Shown one piece after another: positions 21,915 through 32,767 of a stretch of DNA of 64,000 nt. The stretch's first letter is position 1, and each line of letters opens with the position of its first letter. A model generated the notes under the pieces. That model had not been told where the DNA came from. It made no database searches and saw nothing but the letters and a program-made list of their open reading frames with translations. A program made the position numbers and the translations under genes. The DNA is taken from NCBI GenBank assembly GCA_019828545.1, contig JACVRA010000115.1, forward strand, positions 62,001 through 126,000, given 5' to 3'. This DNA is from Paracamarosporium sp. OC-R06-R3 (Eukaryota; Ascomycota; Dothideomycetes; Pleosporales; Didymosphaeriaceae).

Positions 21915-22437
21915 GGGTTGTTCTCCAGTCGCTACACAGTCAAAAGCTCAAGCTCTTGGTATATTTCAGGTAATTTGATAAATTGCTAGGCGTGACTCGT
22001 CCTTGGCATTGTCCTATAGCATTTTCTTCAACAATCTCATCCCTCATTTACGATACTGCTTGCATCGCACCTGCCTACATCATAAGTCTACTATGTTTTC
22101 TCACAGTTAGTTGACCTAAGACTACCGGGCGATGTGTTGTCCACACAGTCCCTTTTTATGTAATGGTTGCATAGTATAACCATAATTATATGAAGCCACT
22201 CTGGTTCTCGCTTTGCTTATACATAATTGATATGGCATACAGCTTGAGATCAGCCTTTCGTCTAGCACGGTCCAGGACAGGCGGTGATATAGCCCCGCAA
22301 AGGTATAAGACAACGTCAAACTCACAACCATGTATTATACATCTAGACCTTGATGATTTATTATCAGGGTGTCTCAAATGCAAATCTTCTTCATTCTGTA
22401 TAATATCCCTCCAGTTGAGCAGCTCGCCCCTTTTCGC
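21915..22437. other. Intergenic region downstream of SDR
   Basis: No supported gene. Contains the 3' end of the SDR transcript and AT-rich sequence. Confidence 0.4.
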
Positions 22438-22659
22438 TTACTCCTTCAGCTTCTCGTATTCGTCTCTTGCTTCTTCAGTAAGATCGTCGCCGACATCTTT
22501 CTCGTCTATCGTGTGCGTGAGGCCAGGTCTACGGTCATCACGGTTCAGGAAACCAACTCGATGTTGGTGGCCAGCGCCCCATTCCGGTTCCTGCTCGATC
22601 TCCTCCTGACTCGACCCTGGATGGTCGGTAATTTGAATGCGCCACGGTACCTGAGGCAT
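22438..22659 (-). CDS. Possible small hydrophilic protein or gene fragment
   Basis: A 73-codon ATG frame reading MPQVPWRIQITDHPGSSQEE at the start and ending in a strongly acidic, charged tail (TEEARDEYEKLKE). Composition looks protein-like, with few rare residues and no low complexity. There is no signal peptide, membrane segment or recognised domain. It could be a small gene, the last exon of a larger lost gene, or chance; I see no convincing upstream exon. Confidence 0.35.
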   Translation of the reverse strand: MPQVPWRIQITDHPGSSQEEIEQEPEWGAGHQHRVGFLNRDDRRPGLTHTIDEKDVGDDLTEEARDEYEKLKE

Positions 22660-23326
22660 TGCTGAACGGGAGCTTTAGTACTGGTATGTTAATAGCTTGC
22701 ATGTAGTGACAAAACAGAGGAGCTCTCTGGCATTGTGAAGCATGCAGATAGTCTGGACAAACAGATCCGTCAGTTCAGAACTTTGTAAGGAATGCCGTCA
22801 TGGTTTCGTATTGCGCTTGCGCTTGGTTTGGCTGCCACTAGTACGAAGCTTGTGTGTCATTTCTGAATATCTCCACGGCGCGGGCAGGTCGTACTCTGGT
22901 GCAAAGCAAATCTGGGGCAGGTAGCCCACAAGCGACCGAATTATATCTGGAATGCAAGTCACATTGGCATGTAGCCATGGCCTAGCGCAACGCTAAAGCT
23001 CGATCCGACGTCCCAAGTTTGGGTCATCGTCAAATAGAGTTGTGCTATGGGGAATGCTGCTAAAGGCGAAAACCGCAACTCGGAACAACGCGGCACCACT
23101 GTAGATGATGAAGTGGCACTGTTCGCATCCGAACACGGAACATACGACTGAAGTAGCTTAAGGTGAAGATATAGGATACTACCATTACTCTTCAGAAATG
23201 CGATTTTGGTTAGATACAAGGCCTCAAAGCAACAATGTTGCCGATTAGTCATCAAAATCAGCCCACACGTGTTTGGACCAACCGATCTCGGCCGCGCCTA
23301 TCCCCACCAACAACAACGATATCACA
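22660..23326. other. Intergenic region
   Basis: No supported gene; a 60-codon plus-strand frame at 22742-22924 has no recognisable features. Probably holds the promoter of the following plus-strand gene. Confidence 0.35.
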
Positions 23327-24094
23327 ATGTCATCATCGCCATTTATGCTATTACCAGCCGAAATCAGGAATAGGATATACGGCCTCTGCACACCTTTGGA
23401 CGCGTACATCGAGGACTTCGAAGGGCTGCTGCTAGTTTCGCAGCAGGTGCGACACGAGTACGAGAGCGAAGCTCTCAAGGTTATGCAGCAATTCCTAGAC
23501 TCCATCAAGCGACAATGGCCACGTACGGAAGAGCTACGTTTCTTGGGACCAACTTCCTTTCGTGATCTTCATACGATCACTGTTCAACTGCCCGTGTCTT
23601 TGTATTTTCCTAAATCGAGGAGTGAAGAATGGTCCAAACTAGGCTCTCTACATAAAACGAAGATGGAAGACTGCTTAGCACCTTTGTACACGCTACATCT
23701 GCTCAGACTGAATTTTACGTTTTACAATGACCGAGCGACATTTATAAACTGGACACCATGGATCATCCCGAGTGGTCTTCTGCTCGACATGCTCAACCCA
23801 TTGGCTTGCCCTGTTTCACAACCTGAAGTGGATTTGAGCCCAAGACGAACTTCCCGGGCGTTTCGGTTTCAAGGAGCGCTGCACATTCGGGAATTGTCAT
23901 ATAGCTGGAATAGCTCCAAGGTTGCACGCATGTCAAATCTCAATTCCTTGGTACAGGCTGATGTGGAAACGGCCAACTTCTTTCTACATGAGTCGCATTG
24001 GTTTCAATATCCGTTTGGGCTCGTGCACAACTGGGGGCGTGGTGCAGACTCCATATGGTTCGACCTCAGGACACCAGGCAGGGACAGGGCGTGA
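23327..24094 (+). CDS. F-box/2EXR-like hypothetical protein
   Basis: Single open frame, 255 residues from the ATG at 23327 (upstream in-frame codons contain no ATG). The N-terminus MSSSPFMLLPAEIRNRIYGL is the LPxEIRxxIY signature seen in the large fungal family of F-box-like and 2EXR-domain proteins, followed by LLLVSQQVRHEYES. The rest alternates short beta-like hydrophobic stretches (LYTLHLLRLNFTFY) with charged loops and has no enzyme motif. Such genes are numerous and fast-evolving in Pleosporales-type genomes. The C-terminus may extend through an unrecognised exon. Function unknown. Confidence 0.65.
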   Translation: MSSSPFMLLPAEIRNRIYGLCTPLDAYIEDFEGLLLVSQQVRHEYESEALKVMQQFLDSIKRQWPRTEELRFLGPTSFRDLHTITVQLPVSLYFPKSRSEEWSKLGSLHKTKMEDCLAPLYTLHLLRLNFTFYNDRATFINWTPWIIPSGLLLDMLNPLACPVSQPEVDLSPRRTSRAFRFQGALHIRELSYSWNSSKVARMSNLNSLVQADVETANFFLHESHWFQYPFGLVHNWGRGADSIWFDLRTPGRDRA

Positions 24095-24826
24095 ACATAC
24101 ACAGCAGCGTTTACGAAACAATTATCTCATTTCGAATACACTGATAGCCAATTTCATCAGAAAGCGCCCATATTCAATGATTTGGAGCATATCTTGACGG
24201 CAACGCATTCTCTTCAGAGCTTCTTTCGAGAGTTGCGGATATTCCGGATTAGATATAGTGCGAATCTGAACCATTGAGATATCGATGGCAAGCCTATCAT
24301 ATTTGAAAGTTCTCGTGGAGACAAGTGCAAGGTGGCCTCTGAAAGCTAAACTCTAATTTTTTTTGTGAGCAATGTAGCAGGTGGTACATGCACAGGCTTT
24401 GACTGTTCACGTTACGGAGAGATTGAATATCTGCAGACTCCATAGGCCAAGTCGTCTTTAGATGTTACCATATAGATAATATCAATGCGACCACGCTGGG
24501 TTTTGCTTCTAAGACCGCTACCCTAAATCGTGATGTTCGTGATGCTATGTTCACGTGGGTCGAATCCTTCGGTTCTTGGCCCGCAGTGTGGGGCAATCAA
24601 TCGTGACGCCCAAGGGGTCTCACATTTTGGGATTCAAGTAGTTACTGTTGGCAGCCTCGCTACTAATTCCCAGCACACTCTCGACTCCAAAATCTCGTCC
24701 CCTTTATCCCCTTTGTCGTGTAGACTTAGACCAAACGATTATCTTCCCCGGGTAGCTGGTACTGTCAAAGGCACCGGCACTGCGCTCGAAACCACACTAG
24801 CACTTGGGACCTATTGCACTTTAATC
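24095..24826. other. Intergenic region
   Basis: No supported gene. The reading frame of the next gene stays open upstream to 24530, but that extension is low-complexity and lacks family resemblance, so the start is placed at 24827. Confidence 0.35.
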
Positions 24827-25891
24827 ATGTCGCTCTCGCATATCGAAAATCTCCCAACTGAGTTGACCCAGCAAATATTTCTCCAATCTGGCCCCAATCT
24901 TGCTCTACCACTCGTCTCTCACCATATCGCAGCAAAGCTCTCAGACAATTTCGTTTACCACGCGGTTTGCACATACTATCTCACGCCGGGCCTAGTACAC
25001 AGTCCTAGCCACTCACACAACCAAACTCGACTTTTTGCGTCGAAATGGATGACGTGGGACTTCTTCAGGTCGTTCATCTTCAATGCATATAACCATATTG
25101 GTTGTCTCTGTGGACAGACAAGAGAGCAAGGATGCTTCGATGTTCAATGGCCGCCAAACTTTGAGGACTCGACGGCTATGACATTCAATCGGGGCCATTG
25201 GTCGGCGTTGACATTTGTCAAGTGTCGTATACCTGTCAAGCTGCTGCGCGGCCCTTGGACACAGGACAAGATTCAGTTCCTAAGCTTCTTGCTCTGGACG
25301 ACTTCTATGACCGTCGACTGGGCGGATTCGGAGGTTCTCGGGATAGCGCGTGAAGGGAGAATGCAAGCCTTTCTGGAAGGGAATCTAGAAGCTGTGCAGC
25401 TATTCAATCACAACAGACGATTGGGTAGATCGCCATCTCTAGACCACGTGCGCTTCGCTGTTATCGATGCCGGTTGTGACCGCTCAATCGTTTACGACAC
25501 GATGGCGAATGCACGATCCTCGGGTTTGCAAGGTGGCGACTGGAACTGTGACGAACTGGATAAGTGGTGCGAAGAACAAATACATGCCGGGAATCCGAAA
25601 GGGAGATGGTTGAGACTGAAACTACAGGAGCTGAGACGTACCAATCCTCCAACGAACGGACAGAACGAACGCTTAGGACCACATATGGTCTATGGGAATA
25701 TGGACCCACAGACTGGTCAATACGATGAGGAGAACGATAAGCTGGTAATTAGCGATCTGAAGTGGAAAAAGGTAAGATATTTATTAAAGCATTTCGCCCC
25801 TACGGATCCGTTTCAGGTGGTGTGTGCTTTCCAACACTTCCATCGACTTCTATTCCTCTTTCTGCATGGACGTCAGCGGGTTAGTCTTTGA
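24827..25891 (+). CDS. F-box-like hypothetical protein
   Basis: Starts at MSLSHIENLPTELTQQIF, a typical F-box helix (LPxELxxxIF), followed by LVSHHIAAKL. The body of about 300 residues includes WMTWDFFRSFIF, a Cys-containing HIGCLCGQTREQGCF, and an ankyrin-like phrase DHVRFAVIDAGCD. Exon 1 is 24827-25771. A 45-bp intron (25772-25816) is likely because of its GTAAGA...TTTCAG borders, but it contains no stop, so the frame is open either way. The second exon runs to 25891. No catalytic motif. Likely a substrate adaptor for an SCF-type ubiquitin ligase by family analogy; the target is unknown. Downstream lies a tandemly duplicated coding-like unit that may be its decayed neighbour. Confidence 0.6.
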   Translation: MSLSHIENLPTELTQQIFLQSGPNLALPLVSHHIAAKLSDNFVYHAVCTYYLTPGLVHSPSHSHNQTRLFASKWMTWDFFRSFIFNAYNHIGCLCGQTREQGCFDVQWPPNFEDSTAMTFNRGHWSALTFVKCRIPVKLLRGPWTQDKIQFLSFLLWTTSMTVDWADSEVLGIAREGRMQAFLEGNLEAVQLFNHNRRLGRSPSLDHVRFAVIDAGCDRSIVYDTMANARSSGLQGGDWNCDELDKWCEEQIHAGNPKGRWLRLKLQELRRTNPPTNGQNERLGPHMVYGNMDPQTGQYDEENDKLVISDLKWKKVRYLLKHFAPTDPFQVVCAFQHFHRLLFLFLHGRQRVSL

Positions 25892-26314
25892 ACGAAAACA
25901 CTGCTGTTTTATCCGAGGAACCTGTCTTGTTCATCCAGCTCTGGAAAAGAGATCTCGGAGAGTCATGGCTACTCGGATGCTTTTACCATTGCTGCGGCCT
26001 ATCCTATTTTAAGTCCTCAATTACTCTGGTAACTGTGAGTTGGGGGTTTTTCATTCAACTCACTAGCGTTGACGTTCTCTAGGAAGCTCGGTTCTTGGAG
26101 AGTTGCGTTCTGATTGCTAAGAATTCGTTAGAACATCTTCTTCGCTGGGTGGATCTATAGTCACCCCCAGGAAAGACTCTTCTCCATTCACGGCATTGTG
26201 CCACGCCCGATGAAATACATATACAAACAAGTTGGCCGGCACAGATTGACGGAAAATCGGGTCGAAGGAGGCCCGACGCCACCACCTAAGCTTTTTTCCA
26301 TTTGGTACATCGGC

Positions 26315-27095
26315 AGTCCACATTGATGACATCGTGCTTCATCAGACGGCTCGACGATAACACCATGTTTCTTTCGACACGCCGACTCGGTCTACACCCT
26401 AAGATCTAAGGGTGATGGAGAGTTCATGTCGCCGCAATAGACTTTATCTACAGCTTTACGCTACAACTTCATAGCCTTTGGAATAAATGAGCTGAAACTT
26501 TCTAGGAATCGTTTCTTTTCGCTGGATGGTACTATAAACCTCTACATGACGGTCCCCGACAGCTCGCCACTATACACTCTATCATCCGGGTTCACCCAAA
26601 CAATTTCCGTTCAAAGTGGATCAAGAGACGGGACGTCGTATTAGAGGAAGGCAAAGTCGGAATCATAGTCCTTTATGCCAACAAGCGAATACGTTGCCGA
26701 CCAGGACATCCACATTCATGATACCGTTCTCCATCACGCGGCTCGATGAAAAGACCTCGGGATCACGTTTTCCACGACATATCGAGATTTAAGGGCCAAG
26801 GAGAATCCATGCCATCTAAACGGACTTTATCTTAATCTATACGCCACTGGTTTACCAGTTTTGGGGAATAAGCTAAAATTGTTCAGGAATCATTTCGCTT
26901 TACTGGATGGTACTACCGTGGTCGCCTCCAGGACGGTAATCGAGTGTTCATCACCATACACTCACTCGACCAGTACGAGCTAAGCAATTACCTTGCGAGG
27001 ATAGTAAAAAGACGACAAGTTGTATTAGAGGATGGCACATTTGGAACCCTACTCCTTTATGTCGAAGAACGAGATGATATTGCCGACCGGTAAGC
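26315..27095 (+). pseudogene. Two tandem diverged copies of a coding-like unit (about 385 bp each)
   Basis: Two adjacent copies share order and spacing. Each starts with a phrase like CCACATT.ATGA..CCGTTCT/TCGTGCT (26317 and 26710), continues through a non-coding stretch ending in a splice-acceptor-like TTTCTAG or TTGTTCAG, then opens a frame at 26506 (72 codons) or 26887 (69 codons). The two peptides align: ESFLFAGWYYKPLHDG against ESFRFTGWYYRGRLQDG, both followed by an IHS motif, RRxVVLExG and a final LY. No start codon or complete gene model is apparent. These look like exons of a duplicated, probably decayed gene; I do not recognise the family. Confidence 0.5.
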
Positions 27096-27505
27096 ATGTT
27101 ACCGTTTAACCCGTTACTCTCGTAGTCATGAGCTCTACAGATGAAAATCTGACTTCGCGGATGCGTTCTTGGGCACCGGCGTTCTCATGGAAACCTCAGC
27201 ATAGAACATGCTTCGATCTTTCGCCTGAAGACGATATTCGGCTGGCGTGAATAACGGCTTCTCATCTTCTCTCGATGCGTTGTTCATTTTCCACAGAGCA
27301 GGGGGATTTCGTTGATGGTCCCATTTTTGTGTTCTTCAAGTTTGTCAATATAGCCTCCACCAATGGTAGTATTAGAACGAGCCTACAATTGAGAGCGGCA
27401 GTGTTAGATAGGCCATTTTGTTGATAATACTGATACTTAGGAACGCTGGTGAAATGAAACACCTGGGCACGTGCTCATCAATTCCAGAGGCTCCCCGCTC
27501 TTGTC
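27096..27505. other. Intergenic region
   Basis: About 400 bp between the duplicated unit and the 3' end of the methyltransferase gene on the opposite strand. No gene is supported. Confidence 0.35.
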
Positions 27506-28457
27506 TCATCTTCTCCCGCGAACGATCCACAGCGGATCCATATGCTGTAGCCGCAGAAAACCTAACATCCCCTCTCCTTGCAGTACCCTCCCATTCTCAT
27601 CTGTAAGTCTCTCGTCTTCCTTGTCTCTAGCGCATAGATCGACAATCTCTATGTCTCTCCAGCCAGCAAAATGCAAGTAATCTGCCTGTTGTCAGCAACC
27701 GTACCAAATACATAAACGTTGACATACCTCCTACTAGCTGCAGTCGCTCCTCAGTATCCAGTTCGAGCCAAATCCTCACCGCCTTCGTAGGAAAGCATCG
27801 GTTGCTGATGACCAGATGAACTTGACCGTCCTCTTTCATGCATTCCCTCAAGCTACGTAATACTTCAACTGGTTGGACCAAATAATCAATGCTGACCGTA
27901 CAAGTTGCGCAGTCAAGCTTTGGCAGCTCTGCCTCCCCTTTTCTCGATAAATGGGAGCGAACATCCGGGTCCTCGTTCAGATCCGCAACCATTGCACGCA
28001 TCGGATGATCTTGGAACAGTCGATTCCGACTCAGCTCTGCCTCGTTCATCCCAATGCCGAAAACCTCGAGATCCTCTCGTTTCACAGCTTCAACGTACTC
28101 GTCAGGATACCAAGAGTGCCACGAGGTACAGAAATCAAGTACACTGCCTTTTCGGGGGATTACAGTTCCAAAATATGTGGTCAGGCGGGCGATGGCCGCG
28201 TCGTCAATGTGCGCGACATAGCGTGGTTGGTCGTAGAAATCATCGTCATTCGTTTCGTCGTGATGCGAGAAATCTTTCGCTGTATAAGGCCATGACTGGT
28301 GCCGTGGTATATATTTTCGAACGTGTGGTGGTGATGTCGACTCTTCGTTGGGCGAACTAGGAGTATTGTGCGACAGCATGGTTGCTGCTGCGGTGGACGT
28401 GAAGGCACGTTTCAAGGTCAATGCACGAGGTGCACAGGCGAATCTGGGGAAGAACAT
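27506..28457 (-). CDS. SAM-dependent methyltransferase-like protein, possibly mitochondrial
   Basis: Exons 28457-27728 and 27681-27506, joined in frame to 301 residues. The N-terminus (MFFPRFACAPRALTLKRAFT) is Arg-rich and lacks acidic residues, resembling a mitochondrial presequence. Methyltransferase type 11-like features are SVLDFCTSWHSWYPDEY (a modified SAM loop), VFGIGMNEAEL, MVADLNEDPD, and CTVSIDYLVQPVEVLRSL with ISNRCFPTKAVRIW. The second exon supplies GDYLHFAGWRDIEIVDLCAR and ends DPLWIVRGRR, a conserved terminus of this fungal family. Without the 46-bp intron the frame runs on to an artificial end at 27627. A further 42-bp stretch with GTACTG...CTACAG borders in exon 2 keeps frame and may or may not be spliced. 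Substrate unknown. Confidence 0.75.
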
Positions 28458-28915
28458 TGATAAAGAAAAATTCTTATTCCTCAAGATGGTACGAATGGGC
28501 AGCTAAACTAAGGATAGAATACTTTGGGGTACAAAGTGATGATGTCATGGTTGACGCGCGATTGCCACGCGAGCACGTGGCCATCGCATAGAACATCAAC
28601 GATCCTACATCTTTACTTCAATATCGGGTGACTAAATGAAAACACCCAGAGAGGGATCGGAAATGCGCTTCGAAATGCAAATAGGTTAGCTTCGAAAAGC
28701 GGTCCGAGAAGCAAAAAGCGAGCGTAACCCACAGTGTAGGATGAAAACAGTGGAAAATCCTCCCAACATGCTAAGAAGACTATAACGAAACGAGAAGAGA
28801 ATCTATGAGACTATTCAACCGTGATCAAAGCAACCCAAGTTCAGACCTCGAAAAATAGTCTGACGTAGGCTTCTCTTCTAGCACAGGCTTCTGTTTTGGC
28901 ACATGCCTCCCGCGG
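28458..28915. other. Intergenic region between same-strand genes
   Basis: No gene supported. Presumably the promoter of the methyltransferase gene and the 3' end of the BTB-like gene. Confidence 0.35.
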
Positions 28916-30217
28916 TTAACGTCCGAAGCGTTTTTCAAATAGCCAACACGTCGCATCATCCGTATGCTGGTGATAAACGCAACTCAGCTTAACCTGGCGA
29001 GCATCAGCCTCAGGAATCTCCATTCCGGGACTACCACCCTCAACAGAGCTATCACCATCCCTAGGAGCATCATCCTCATCCCAATACGCCGATCGAAGGA
29101 TGATTTTACCCTCCCCATAAACCTTTCTAATGAGTCTCAGGCGCTCCTCACCGCTCATCTCCAGCAGCGACATGGCTGGCTCGGGCTGCACTTCGACAAT
29201 CTGGTCGAAAGGCGCATAAGGTGTATCTACAAATTCCCCATACGAAACCCGGCCAAGCACCTCTGGTTCGTACGGCGGAGGAGGAAGAAATACGCGCACC
29301 TGGCCCGGGTAGAACGCTTGCAGGTCAACGGGCAGCTGCGATGCCAGCAAGGTGCCGTACTGGGCCCTATCAAGCTCGTCAACAAACTCGCGGTGGTAGA
29401 CATGCGGGGGGACCTTAGGCCTAGGGGTGGTCGGGTTACTCGTGAGGCCCGGGATGGACACTGTGGACGCAGTGCGGGAAGGCCCACGATTCGGTCGGGG
29501 GCCAAGTTGACGCGCAGATTCGGTACGAGTAGTGAGGGGCGGCGGCGGAGGAGGGCGATTTGTGGGCACGGTGTTCGTCGCCTTGAACCAGAGAAGGTCC
29601 TCGTGCGAGCCATATTGCAGGATTTGATCGATGACAAAGGCTCGCAGTTTGGCACCTGCAGCAGTAGATGTCCAGATGGCTTCAACGACGGACGGTTTCA
29701 TAAACCGGATGAAAGTCTTGCGAGCATCCAATCCGTCATCGTAACTCGGTTTATGCTCTTCGCTCAAGAGTGCCTCTAAGGTAGACATGACCGTATCCAT
29801 GAACGTAGGATCCTCGACGTAGAACCCAAACAGCCACATGTTCACAAGCGTGTGTATTTCTTGCACCTGCGGGCTATACTCCCTCAGTGGAAACACGGGG
29901 TACTTGAGGAGCGTGTGAGTCGGCCGGCCCATCTTCGTGTCCTCGATTGGGACCTGGTAAAGGGTTCGATCATGCAACCATTTGACATATGCTTTGACGA
30001 TGTCGAAATCTTTCCATACGATGTAGACATGAGAGGCACGTTTGGAACAAAAGAGCCTGGAAGTGGAGAAGAAAATATCGGCATCTATAGGGTCGAGTAC
30101 ACAAGTGCCGAAGCCAGTCTTGTGACCTTCAGGGCGAGTGCGGACGTGCAGGGTGACTTCCCGTACGCCGCGTTCTAGAAGTGGTCCGGTGATATATGCA
30201 TCCATGGGGGAAGCCAT
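28916..30217 (-). CDS. BTB/POZ-like hypothetical protein
   Basis: Single exon, 433 residues from the ATG at 30217 (MASPMDAY). The N-terminal 130 residues are BTB-like: a strand pair REVTLHVRTRPEG, a pre-interface stretch IFFSTSRLFCSKRASHVY, and the fungal phrase VKAYVKWLHDRTLYQVP; a helical part follows with ALLSEEHKPSYDD and FIRFMKPSVVEAIW. A Pro-rich linker (PPPPPPLTTRT) and a Ser/Thr/Pro segment at about 235-275 separate it from a C-terminal region rich in Tyr/Pro, with a conserved-looking SLLEMSGEERLRLIRKVYGE. No DNA-binding or enzyme motif. It could act as a protein-interaction adaptor; unknown otherwise. Confidence 0.65.
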   Translation of the reverse strand: MASPMDAYITGPLLERGVREVTLHVRTRPEGHKTGFGTCVLDPIDADIFFSTSRLFCSKRASHVYIVWKDFDIVKAYVKWLHDRTLYQVPIEDTKMGRPTHTLLKYPVFPLREYSPQVQEIHTLVNMWLFGFYVEDPTFMDTVMSTLEALLSEEHKPSYDDGLDARKTFIRFMKPSVVEAIWTSTAAGAKLRAFVIDQILQYGSHEDLLWFKATNTVPTNRPPPPPPLTTRTESARQLGPRPNRGPSRTASTVSIPGLTSNPTTPRPKVPPHVYHREFVDELDRAQYGTLLASQLPVDLQAFYPGQVRVFLPPPPYEPEVLGRVSYGEFVDTPYAPFDQIVEVQPEPAMSLLEMSGEERLRLIRKVYGEGKIILRSAYWDEDDAPRDGDSSVEGGSPGMEIPEADARQVKLSCVYHQHTDDATCWLFEKRFGR

Positions 30218-30788
30218 TGTATTTTGTCCTAGGCTGAAGTTAGTTTTCAAGCTCTAGATTGGGGAGTGGAGGACTTGGGCCAGGATTGGTTCAAGGTAGG
30301 AACTATAGTTATAGTTGTAGCTGTAGTTATAATCGTAGTCGGAAATGTAGTTGTAGCTGTCTATAGCTGTAGCTGTAGCTGCAGTTACAATTACAACTTT
30401 GCTCTAGTTGATAATTAGAGAAAGCAAAACAGCAGCAGTAAATTAAAGGAGTGTACGCCGCATTATGAGCGTTGCTGTCACAATGAGTTGAGCTTGCATT
30501 GTGAGTGAACACAAGATGTCACGGGACCATGGTCTGGGCATCATTACTGATACAACACATTAGCATACGCTCATAGAGTTCCCATAAATTCACACAGGAA
30601 ACCAAAGAAGCATACATGTAAAGACACATTGCACCAGGCTTTATTTAACCCTCCCTGAAGAGTGAATGCATTGAATAGCATCGGCGCACCTCACACATAC
30701 TCGCGAAGCATTCGGCCACATCCAGAGACCAGTCAAGCGAATACCCCATCCAAACCACCTCTCACAACCCCACACTCAAACCCCCCAC
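30218..30788. other. Intergenic region with simple repeat
   Basis: Between two minus-strand genes. No gene supported apart from the interrupted trinucleotide/hexanucleotide tract described separately. Confidence 0.4.
30301..30392. repeat. Imperfect TAGTTG/TAGCTG hexanucleotide repeat
   Basis: A tract of related 6-bp units (TATAGT, TGTAGC, TGTAGT, TATAGC) runs for about 90 bases upstream of the BTB-like gene. Purely visual; unit purity is low. Confidence 0.7.
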
Positions 30789-31569
30789 TTACAACCTCGC
30801 CCTGCCCTCCCTCCCCAGAAACCCATCCACAGCCACAACCCTCACCTGCCCCCCCGCAACCCGATCCCCCCCACTCAGCGCTTTATTCCTCGCAACCGCC
30901 TCACTCCCCGCATGCACCTTGTCCAGAAACTCCCAGCTCTCATACGTCTCCACGGTGCGCACAATATTCTTGTCTTTCTCCTCGCCAACCGTGTACCCCC
31001 TCGTCCAGTACTCGTTCTTGGATACGTAGCTCACGAGATCGGACCAGCCTTTTAGGGCGGGCGCGAGGGTGCCGGGCTTGTACTCTGTGTGTGCGAGGAC
31101 GATGGCTGGGGAGGTGCTGGGGGATGGGGGCGGGGTGCAGGGCTTGCTGGATGTGATGGTTGTGGTGTGGACCTCGGGGGGTTGGGCGAGGACGGGGGTG
31201 CTGGTGAAGAGGGCGATGAGGTCTTGGACGGGTTGCGTGGCGAGGTGCGCGTCGCTTGCGGCTTGGGAGGCGTATCTGGTTGGGGGTGAGTGGGTGGGGT
31301 AGGGGTGTGGTTTATAGAGGGTGCGCGTACTCTTCGATCATGTAGAGGACGGTGCCGGTTGTGTCGTCCGCGGGTAAGGTGACGACGTAGCGGAGGACAT
31401 CGGGTTCGTTGGGCTGTGTGAATTCTATGACTTTATGGAAGGCGTCGAGGACCTGTGAGTTGTTTGGTGGTTAGTATGTGGTGCTCGGTAGTATGTTGAA
31501 TGCGCGTACTGTCGCCCTTGCTTCCTTGCTCGAGCAAACGATTCTTGCGGTGACGAGAATTGGAGCCAT
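30789..31569 (-). CDS. Antibiotic-biosynthesis-monooxygenase (ABM)-like protein
   Basis: Exons 31569-31510, 31452-31331 and 31275-30789 join in frame to 222 residues. The N-terminal part reads MAPILVTARIVCSSKEARAT, then FHKVIEFTQPNEPDVLRYVV and VLYMIEEYASQAASDAHLAT, with the EEYxSxxAxxxH pattern of the dimeric alpha+beta-barrel ABM fold. The second half repeats a similar layout (LKGWSDLVSYVSKNEYW, EKDKNIVRTVETYESWEFLDK), suggesting a two-domain arrangement. There is no signal peptide. ABM-like proteins include cofactor-free oxygenases and stress-response proteins; the reaction here is not predictable. Base composition is very C-rich on the coding strand in the last exon. Confidence 0.7.
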
Positions 31570-32767
31570 TGTTAGCTGTATATTGAGGTAACTGAAAGAA
31601 TGAGAACATACGAAGATAATAATTATTGTTTACCATCCCTTCCCCGCACGCTACATGTTCCGAGCTTCGGAATTCGTGTTCCGAGAAGCGGGTCCTCTGG
31701 AGACCTCGGAGATATATGGCCACTACACTTTTGTGATGCTGATACTTTTAGGTTAGTGGACTCTGTTCCTGACTAACTGACTAAAGTGCCGCTGGGTGAT
31801 GTTCGAGGAAGCAGAATTGACGAAAGATGTTGCAGGTCGACCTCCAGCAGCAGCCCACCACTATGAAAAAAACGCGACACAGTCCAACGCATTCAAAATC
31901 CTGAACTCACGCCGATCATCCTCACAACAAGCCAGGATCAGGATACCCATACACACGGCGCAGTCCCCATCATTAACCACGAATACGCGCAGCAAGCCTC
32001 CGTAACCAAAATTCAGCGACTCTGCATAAATTCTCCATACAGTCCAAGTTGAATAGTCTTGTCACCTAGTACAACAAGAGAGTTGAATGTCACCTTCTTT
32101 CCGTAATCCGAACCTGGGCCCGAGACACGAAGAGGTATCACCCCTTAATCTGACAAGCGAGGGGGACGGGCATAGAAATAGGGCTTGTTACTTCGTCTCG
32201 CAGTTTAACTTGGACACGTTTGTCACGCGAAAAGGAGGAGGCGTGCAAGCTCGAGGTTGAATGGTAGCCGTACATGAAGAGGGAAAGGGATACTATGTTC
32301 AATGCCGGGAGCTGGGATAGTGTGATATCACTTGGGCACACCCTCGTCAGGACCGGCTCACATTCACGTATCAGCAACAGGGACTCCACATAACATAAGC
32401 GAAGTGAAACAAAGATAATAAATCGATCTATGCCGCAGAACGGTGTATCATATCATGCCCAACGCCAGTACCGTATCCAGTCCCATGGTTGTCCATACCA
32501 GGCCAACTCTATCCCATCCCATCCATTATCATAACCCCATCCTCGCAATGTTGAACCAGAAACCCGTGTATCCCTACCCAAGCCAAATACCATATGCATG
32601 CTCGAAACGCAGTTTGTCTATCCGCAAGCTATGCTGAGAAATCGCACCGTGTCGAATCGAGTCGCAAAACACCGTCTCGATATACGCACGCTCAAACAAT
32701 CAAAAGCTACCACACGTCAGCACCGCCCTTTCTCCCTCAGAACAGCCTCTCGGAAGATGAAACATAC
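31570..32767. other. Intergenic region, no supported gene
   Basis: About 1.2 kb. Short frames at 31796-32005 (plus) and 32138-32389 (minus) have no recognisable features. The left part is the ABM-like promoter; a second exon of the next minus-strand gene may lie in the right part (for example just after a TTTCTCAG acceptor near 32637), which I could not fix. Confidence 0.35.

Noticed and set aside
24530..24826. Upstream extension of the second F-box-like protein from 24530
   Set aside because: The F-box signature begins at 24827; the extension has no resemblance to the family and includes intergenic-looking sequence.
30301..30392. Possible CRISPR-like or telomere-like array
   Set aside because: Units are imperfect, contiguous hexamers with no spacers and no telomeric consensus; a simple repeat.
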